A program made the translations under genes and the position numbers. The notes under the pieces are model-generated. The model saw nothing but the letters and a program-made list of their open reading frames with translations. It was not told where the DNA came from and did not search any database. A DNA stretch of 11,797 nucleotides from Chitinophagales bacterium. Lineage in GTDB: Bacteria; Bacteroidota; Bacteroidia; Chitinophagales; UBA2359. Below are positions 6,846 to 11,797 of this stretch, in pieces. Position 1 is the stretch's first letter; each line of letters begins with the position of its first letter. The stretch spans positions 1,602 to 13,398 of the forward strand of contig JAHDDA010000033.1 of assembly GCA_020629595.1 (NCBI GenBank), given 5' to 3'.

Positions 6846-7727
6846 ATGATTGAATTGCCAGTAGTTAACAAAAGTTCGTTAGATGCAACTAAAAAGCGTA
6901 AACCAGATTGGTTACGTGTAAAACTACCAATTGGTGAGAACTATAAAAAGGTTCGCAGTTTAGTTGATGAATATAAGCTACACACTATATGTGAAAGTGG
7001 TAACTGCCCAAATATGGGAGAATGCTGGGGAGCAGGAACAGCTACTTTTATGATTTTAGGGAATGTATGTACTCGTTCTTGTTCCTTTTGTGCCGTTGTA
7101 ACTGGTCGTCCGCCAGAATATGACGAAGATGAGCCAAGGCGAGTTGCTGAAGCAGTAAGTTTAATGCAAGTAAAACATTGCGTACTTACTTCTGTAAATA
7201 GAGATGAATTAAAGGATGGAGGTGCTTTTATTTGGGCAGAAACAATTAGACAAGTAAGGCAGTTAAGTCCTAATACAACCATTGAAACTTTAATTCCAGA
7301 CTTTAAAGCTAAGTGGCAAAATTTATATACTGTTATTAGTGAAATTCCAGAGGTTGTGTCGCATAACATGGAAACTGTAAAAAGATTATACAGATCAGTA
7401 AGACCACAAGCTAAATATAAAAGAAGCCTTGAGCAAATTAGGCTTACAAAAGAATACGGATGCAGAACCAAATCTGGAATTATGCTAGGATTAGGTGAAA
7501 CACGTGACGAGGTGGTAGAAATAATGAATGATTTATTAGAGTATGGTTGTGATGTAATTACATTAGGTCAATATTTACAACCAACAAAGCACCATCACCC
7601 AGTTATTGAATTTGTGCATCCCGATAAGTTTGCTGAATATAAAGAAATAGGAGAAAAGTTAGGCTTTGATTTTGTAGAAAGTGGACCATTAGTTCGTTCC
7701 TCATATCATGCCGAAAAACATATTTAA
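6846..7727 (+). CDS. lipA: Lipoyl synthase LipA
   Basis: LipA is a radical SAM enzyme that inserts two sulfurs into the octanoyl chain carried on lipoyl domains (pyruvate and 2-oxoglutarate dehydrogenases, glycine cleavage H protein). The 293-residue protein has both iron-sulfur sites. The auxiliary cluster is bound by C49-x4-C54-x5-C60 (CESGNCPNMGEC), and the radical SAM cluster by C75-x3-C79-x2-C82 (CTRSCSFC). The C-terminal RSSY motif (284-287), whose serine ligates the auxiliary cluster, is present. GLGET, TLGQYLQPT and the substrate-region HNMETV are all typical. Length is normal. The ATG at 6846 is the first in frame that precedes the conserved KPDWLRVKLP segment. The secreted propeller gene follows after 30 bp and may share its transcript. 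No octanoyltransferase gene (lipB) is adjacent. Confidence 0.97.
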   Translation: MIELPVVNKSSLDATKKRKPDWLRVKLPIGENYKKVRSLVDEYKLHTICESGNCPNMGECWGAGTATFMILGNVCTRSCSFCAVVTGRPPEYDEDEPRRVAEAVSLMQVKHCVLTSVNRDELKDGGAFIWAETIRQVRQLSPNTTIETLIPDFKAKWQNLYTVISEIPEVVSHNMETVKRLYRSVRPQAKYKRSLEQIRLTKEYGCRTKSGIMLGLGETRDEVVEIMNDLLEYGCDVITLGQYLQPTKHHHPVIEFVHPDKFAEYKEIGEKLGFDFVESGPLVRSSYHAEKHI

Positions 7728-7757
7728 AATAATTTTTAGTAATATAAATTTAATAAA

Positions 7758-10700
7758 ATGAAGAAACTTCTTACACTTTCATTGTTTGTAGCAATTGCTG
7801 CAATAAGTTTCTTGATGTATGAAAACACAAGTACATCAGAAATAACAGAAAACGTAGAAAATCAACCTAAACAAGAGCATCGTGGAGCAGCTGTACGTTG
7901 GAATATGATGCGTGCAAATCCTGAAACTGGAAAAGTTGAAATCGAAGATGTAAAAAAAGCCCAAGCCGAAATAGCAAAATTCAGAAAAGAAAATGCTACC
8001 AAAGCAGGATCAATTATTTCTTGGGATGAAATGGGACCTAATAATGTTGGCGGTCGTACACGTGCTATCCATTTCGATAATAGTGATTCAAACATAATGT
8101 ACACAGGTGGTGTAACTGGTGGTTTATGGAAATCAATGGATGGCTCAAGCTCTTGGGAGTTACTACAAAATTCAGTAGATGTTGGTTGTACCAATGTAAC
8201 AAGTATTACACAAACTGACGATGGAACATTGTATGTTGGAACAGGATCATCTTTCGAATTTGTTTTTGAAGACACCCAAGCCAATGTTGGAACAGGTGTT
8301 TTCAAATCATCAGATGGAGGTGAAACATTAATTCCAGTTCCAGCAACTGCAAGTTGGCAAGCTGTAAACCGTTTAGCTTCAAATGGTTCAAGATTATTTG
8401 CTGCTACAAATTCAGGTTTATATACTTCAACAGATGGTAATAACTGGAGTAAACCAACAGGAGTAACGAGTAATTCAACAGCTTCAGATGTACACGTTAC
8501 TTCGGATGGAAATGTATTTGCTGCTGTTGGTAATGGAATCCATAAATCAACAGATGGTGGTGTTTCATTTTCGCAAATTAGCAACAGTAATTTTGTAACA
8601 GGAGCTACTAGCAACCGTAAAGTTATTAAAAGTTGTGATGCAGAACCTAATGTTTTGTATATGGCTTACTTAGTTAATTCTTGTACAGTAGATATTTATA
8701 AATCAACCGATACAGGAGATACTTGGTCTAGAGTTGTTGCAGGAAATGCAGCGTTTACTCCTGTGGGTGTTGCAAGTGCCGAAATTTGTCAAGGTAATTA
8801 TGATTTAGCTTTATCAGTTAGTCCTACAAATTCAGATGAAATTTTTGTTGGTGGATTAACACTTTGGAAGTGGTCTTCTTCAACAGGAGCTTACCAAGTT
8901 GATAATTATTATGGTGGATTGTTATCTGATACGTATGTACACGCAGATAAGCACGTTATTGAGTATAAGCCAGGCAGTGGAGATGAAATGTTTATTGGTT
9001 GTGATGGAGGTATCTTCAAAACATCAGATGCTTCATCTGATTACCCAGTTTACCAACACAAAAGTAAAGGTTTAAACACAGTACAATTTTATAGTATTGG
9101 AACAGGTTTAGATGGAAGTATAATTGGTGGAGCTCAAGATAATGGAACATCTTTACTAGATTACAGTTTTCAAGGATTACAAGCTGCACAAGGTATTGCT
9201 GGTGGTGATGGTGGATATTGTGAAATTTCACAAGTAAACCCTCGTATTATGTTAGCAAGTTCTCAAAGTGGAAATATTGTTTTATCTACCAATGGTGGTG
9301 AAGGTTTTGGTGGGTTTTTAAATGGTGGCACGCCTTGTGATGGATCTCAACAACCAACAGGTTGTGGAAATGATGGACCAGATGAAGATGGTGACGGAGC
9401 AATGGATAATGCTAACTTCATTCAAGCATTTGAATTATGGGAAGATACAGAATTGTATTACACAATTATGAATACAGAGATTGATCCAGTTGATATTATA
9501 GATAATCCTGTAGTGGTGCAACATAATGGTCAATTGTTTGAAATTACAAGTGATTTAGATAAAGTAGCTGAGCAAAAAGCTGGAAATCCGGGAAATACTA
9601 TTTGTTTTAATTCAAATGCTGGAGATTGTATTAGAGAAGATAGAGCTGATAACTGGGATAATTACCAGACAAATGCTGTTAATGTATATAAAGAACCAAT
9701 TTTATATATTGGATATGATGTTGAAACTCAACAAATAATCCCATCTCCTAAATTTGTTCGTTCAAAATTAGTATTATCAAATACTAATGGAGATATGTGG
9801 ATTACTTATGATTTACTAAACTTGGGTGTAACACCATTTTTTGTTCACTTAGGGCGTTATGATTATGATGAATCAGGTGCGCCAGATACTCGTACTGCTG
9901 GTGGTAATGTACAGTCTATGGCATTCTCTAAAGATGGAGACCACGTTTACTTTGGTACTACAAATGGTAAAATAACAAGAGTTAGTGGTTTGAATGACGA
10001 GCCAACTACACCTGTAACCTTTGATACAGGAAACCAAGTTATTACAGGTTTGTCTGTAAATGATCAATTTCCTAATCAGGTAATTGCTTCTGCTGGTGGA
10101 TTTGGTTCGGGAGATCATATTTATCGTTCAGTAAATGCAACTACTGCTTCTATGGAATTTGAGTCTATTCAGGGTAATTTACCTCAATTCCCAGTTTATG
10201 ATTGTGGCATCATAGGAACTGGTCCTTTATTTAGTGATTTAATTGTTGGTGGAGAATATGGTGTTTGGTTCGGTCAAGATTTGGGTGGAGGAAACATCCA
10301 ATGGACTGAAGAAAATGGAAAAGATGGAGAATTACAATTAGGTATTATTCCTGTTGAAAGAATTAGAATTAAGCCTATGGCTCGTAACAACAGTATTCCA
10401 GATTTTAAAGAAACTGATTATTTAGGTTGTAAAGTTGTTTATATTGGAACGCACGGACGTGGTGCTTTCAGAACAACTTCTTTTGCCGATGGTAGTTGTG
10501 CCGATGCTGTTGCAATTCCAGCTTTTGCTCCAACAAACAATTCTAATATCGATATCGATGTAGAATTTAATGTTTATCCAAACCCAGCAAGCTCAAACTT
10601 AAATGTAGATTTTGCAGTTGAAGAGCCAACAAGAGTTAAAGTTAATATTTATGACATTCAAGGTAGATTAATTACCACTGCTGTAGATATGGAAGCGGTT

Positions 10701-10811
10701 GGAAATCAAACTATCAATGTTGATTTAGCTGAGTTCACTTCAGGTAATTACATTGTTTCTCTACAAACAATTAATGGTGTTGTTTCTAAGCAAATTTCTA
10801 TTGTGAAGTAA
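7758..10811 (+). CDS. T9SS-exported Asp-box (sortilin/BNR-like) beta-propeller protein
   Basis: A 1017-residue predicted cell-surface or secreted protein of unknown substrate. It has an N-terminal signal sequence (KK then a hydrophobic stretch 4-21) without a lipobox. Many beta-propeller blades follow, with Asp-box turns: SMDGSSSW (126-133), SSDGGETL (184-191), STDGNNW (224-230), STDGGVSF (264-271) and STDTGDTW (316-323). The pattern resembles VPS10/sortilin and BNR sialidase-type repeats. A Cys-flanked acidic loop at 527-550 includes DEDGDGAMD and resembles a calcium site. GTHGRGAF (about 897-904) is a motif often seen at the end of such propellers. The final 80 residues (VYPNP at 939-943, then NIYDIQGRL and SGNYIVSL) are a type A T9SS sorting domain, so export through the outer membrane by the Por machinery is expected. 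No sialidase catalytic residues could be assigned. Starts at ATG 7758 after an A-rich leader typical of Bacteroidota. Confidence 0.88.
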   Translation: MKKLLTLSLFVAIAAISFLMYENTSTSEITENVENQPKQEHRGAAVRWNMMRANPETGKVEIEDVKKAQAEIAKFRKENATKAGSIISWDEMGPNNVGGRTRAIHFDNSDSNIMYTGGVTGGLWKSMDGSSSWELLQNSVDVGCTNVTSITQTDDGTLYVGTGSSFEFVFEDTQANVGTGVFKSSDGGETLIPVPATASWQAVNRLASNGSRLFAATNSGLYTSTDGNNWSKPTGVTSNSTASDVHVTSDGNVFAAVGNGIHKSTDGGVSFSQISNSNFVTGATSNRKVIKSCDAEPNVLYMAYLVNSCTVDIYKSTDTGDTWSRVVAGNAAFTPVGVASAEICQGNYDLALSVSPTNSDEIFVGGLTLWKWSSSTGAYQVDNYYGGLLSDTYVHADKHVIEYKPGSGDEMFIGCDGGIFKTSDASSDYPVYQHKSKGLNTVQFYSIGTGLDGSIIGGAQDNGTSLLDYSFQGLQAAQGIAGGDGGYCEISQVNPRIMLASSQSGNIVLSTNGGEGFGGFLNGGTPCDGSQQPTGCGNDGPDEDGDGAMDNANFIQAFELWEDTELYYTIMNTEIDPVDIIDNPVVVQHNGQLFEITSDLDKVAEQKAGNPGNTICFNSNAGDCIREDRADNWDNYQTNAVNVYKEPILYIGYDVETQQIIPSPKFVRSKLVLSNTNGDMWITYDLLNLGVTPFFVHLGRYDYDESGAPDTRTAGGNVQSMAFSKDGDHVYFGTTNGKITRVSGLNDEPTTPVTFDTGNQVITGLSVNDQFPNQVIASAGGFGSGDHIYRSVNATTASMEFESIQGNLPQFPVYDCGIIGTGPLFSDLIVGGEYGVWFGQDLGGGNIQWTEENGKDGELQLGIIPVERIRIKPMARNNSIPDFKETDYLGCKVVYIGTHGRGAFRTTSFADGSCADAVAIPAFAPTNNSNIDIDVEFNVYPNPASSNLNVDFAVEEPTRVKVNIYDIQGRLITTAVDMEAVGNQTINVDLAEFTSGNYIVSLQTINGVVSKQISIVK

Positions 10812-10859
10812 TAAATTATTTTAATTATTGAGTTTTAGCACTAATACTAAGACTAATTT

Positions 10860-10899
10860 TATAAAAGCCTTGAGGATTAAGTTCTTCAAGGCTTTTATA
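10860..10899. terminator. Bidirectional hairpin terminator between convergent genes
   Basis: ATAAAAGCCTTGA (10861-10873) pairs perfectly with TCAAGGCTTTTAT (10886-10898). The stem extends inward by a G-T, a G-C and an A-T pair to a 6-base loop (10877-10882), and outward by one T-A pair. The total is about 17 bp. The arms end in TTTT on either strand, so it can terminate the propeller gene (ending 10811) from the left and the DtxR-like gene from the right. The stop codon of the DtxR-like gene (10895-10897) lies inside the right arm. Confidence 0.85.
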
Positions 10900-11572
10900 C
10901 TTTAACAATAACTGCTTCTGCAATTTTACTATTTATGTGAAAAGTAGCACTTTTATCAATAATTATTTCAATTGAGTCGGCAAATTTTATGTATTTTATA
11001 AATTTTATGGGTGTTCCCAATTTAAGATTTATATGTAACATATAATCTAAAAAATCACTAGAAACAGAGCCATAAGCTAAAACATTGCCCTCTGTGTTTT
11101 CTTTCATTTTCGATAGTTCTACGATATTGCCTACGCTTGCTGTTATATTTTCCTTTTCAACAAATGAAGAGCCTATTTCTTTCCTATTTAAAAACTCTTC
11201 TAATCTTTCGCTTAAATTTTGAGGCTGTAAATGTTCTAAGTCATTGGCAATTTCCTTAGCTAACCTTTCTGTGAAAAATAGTTTTTCGGTTAAAAATTTA
11301 CGCCAAATTTTGTGTTTCCAAATTAAATTTTTAGCAAATTCAATAGATTCAGTTGTTAACTGAGTGCCTTTATTTTTACCATAAAAAAGTACTTTTTTGT
11401 TATGCAATTTTTTTAGCATCTCTGTAACTGAACCGCCTTTAATATTAAGTGAATTAGAGATTTCTCCAGTTGTAGCAATTCCCGTTCCATTTGTTTCAAG
11501 AATTTTGTAAATGGCTTTTATGTATTTTGCCTCAGCTTTTGATAAATATTTTAATGAAGTATTGCTCTGCAT
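10895..11572 (-). CDS. DtxR/MntR-family transcriptional regulator with altered metal site
   Basis: Members of this family are dimeric repressors that bind operators when loaded with Fe2+ or Mn2+. The 225-residue protein has the expected order. First is a winged helix-turn-helix (about 9-75: YIKAIYKI, then TTGEISNSLNIKGGSVTEMLKKL, then the wing KNKGTQLT). The dimerisation and metal-binding helices follow (about 80-128: HKIWRKFLTEKL... NDLEHLQPQNLSERLEEFL). Last is a C-terminal SH3/FeoA-like beta domain (about 143-225). By eye alignment to usual family members, H87, E113 and H114 are kept. The positions normally Glu (R91, in HKIWR), His (K106) and Glu/Cys (N110) are substituted, and the usual DPHGDPIP stretch after the dimer helix is absent. 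It may therefore respond differently to metal or not at all. Target genes are unknown: no metal transporter is adjacent in the window. Confidence 0.85.
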   Translation of the reverse strand: MQSNTSLKYLSKAEAKYIKAIYKILETNGTGIATTGEISNSLNIKGGSVTEMLKKLHNKKVLFYGKNKGTQLTTESIEFAKNLIWKHKIWRKFLTEKLFFTERLAKEIANDLEHLQPQNLSERLEEFLNRKEIGSSFVEKENITASVGNIVELSKMKENTEGNVLAYGSVSSDFLDYMLHINLKLGTPIKFIKYIKFADSIEIIIDKSATFHINSKIAEAVIVKV

Positions 11573-11666
11573 TTTAACAATATAGCAATTTCTAGTAGCA
11601 ATTTATATGTATAAGAATGAAAAAATATCAAGTTTAAAAAATTGTTAACGAATTTGAATGTTTAGT

Positions 11667-11697
11667 TTGTATATGAAATATAAAAGAGCTACATTTG
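11667..11697 (+). promoter_or_regulatory. Promoter of the initiator tRNA gene, abutting the mature 5' end
   Basis: TTG at 11667-11669 (part of TTTG) and TACATTTGC (11690-11698) are separated by 20 bases and match the Bacteroidota -33/-7 consensus exactly. The -7 element ends three bases before the mature tRNA at 11701, so transcription should begin at or within a few bases of it. A poorer upstream alternative is TTG 11642-11644, 17 bases, TTAGTTTG 11662-11669 (one mismatch), which would give a leader of about 25-30 nt. Confidence 0.55.
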
Positions 11698-11700
11698 CAG

Positions 11701-11773
<73 letters not shown>

Positions 11774-11797
11774 CTAAATTTAAAGGCAAATTCTGTA

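Noticed and set aside
6941..7471. 176-residue minus-strand ORF opposite lipA
   Set aside because: LipA on the plus strand has all cluster ligands; this frame is a shadow.
7862..8614. 250-residue minus-strand ORF opposite the propeller gene
   Set aside because: Antisense shadow of the Asp-box repeats; no family features, and the sense frame has signal peptide and T9SS domain.
10895..11700. Thought of the DtxR-like gene and neighbours as a defence or toxin-antitoxin unit
   Set aside because: The HTH, dimer helix and FeoA-like domain fit a DtxR-family regulator, and there is no toxin-like partner between it and the tRNA.

Overview
The window looks like a chromosomal segment of an aerobic, pigmented member of the Bacteroidota, most likely a flavobacterium-like organism. 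Four things point there. The DNA is strongly AT-rich. One large secreted protein ends in a type IX secretion (T9SS) sorting domain. The lycopene cyclase is the fused CrtYc-CrtYd kind. Several upstream regions carry the Bacteroidota promoter pattern TTG...TAnnTTTG, and starts lack Shine-Dalgarno sequences. The genus cannot be named from the sequence alone.

Layout. (1) At the left edge a truncated miaE (tRNA hydroxylase) reads leftward, divergent from a rightward two-gene carotenoid unit: a lycopene beta-cyclase followed 37 bp later by a beta-carotene ketolase (crtW, TTG start). (2) crtW converges, with a 3-bp gap, on a small basic hypothetical protein. (3) A tight leftward gene string at about 2.5-6.4 kb reads, in transcription order, TPR-repeat protein, DUF368/PopT undecaprenyl-phosphate transporter, AroE shikimate dehydrogenase and an RDD membrane protein. 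The last three overlap by 4 and 8 bp, and a good Bacteroidota promoter lies in front of the TPR gene. (4) A roughly 400-bp divergent spacer carries two dyad symmetries and separates this string from rightward lipA (lipoyl synthase), which is followed 30 bp later by a 1017-residue secreted Asp-box beta-propeller protein. (5) A strong bidirectional hairpin terminator separates that gene from a leftward DtxR-family regulator whose metal-binding residues look eroded. (6) At the right edge a rightward initiator tRNA-fMet(CAT) diverges from the regulator; its promoter -7 element ends three bases before the mature tRNA.

Function. Most of the window is housekeeping: tRNA modification, carotenoid pigment, aromatic amino acid synthesis, envelope lipid-carrier recycling, lipoate synthesis and translation initiation. 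The accessory flavour comes from the T9SS-exported propeller protein. I found no mobile element, CRISPR array, phage gene or defence system. Nothing here is clearly a new biological system; the best leads are the near-leaderless initiator tRNA promoter and the altered DtxR-like metal site.
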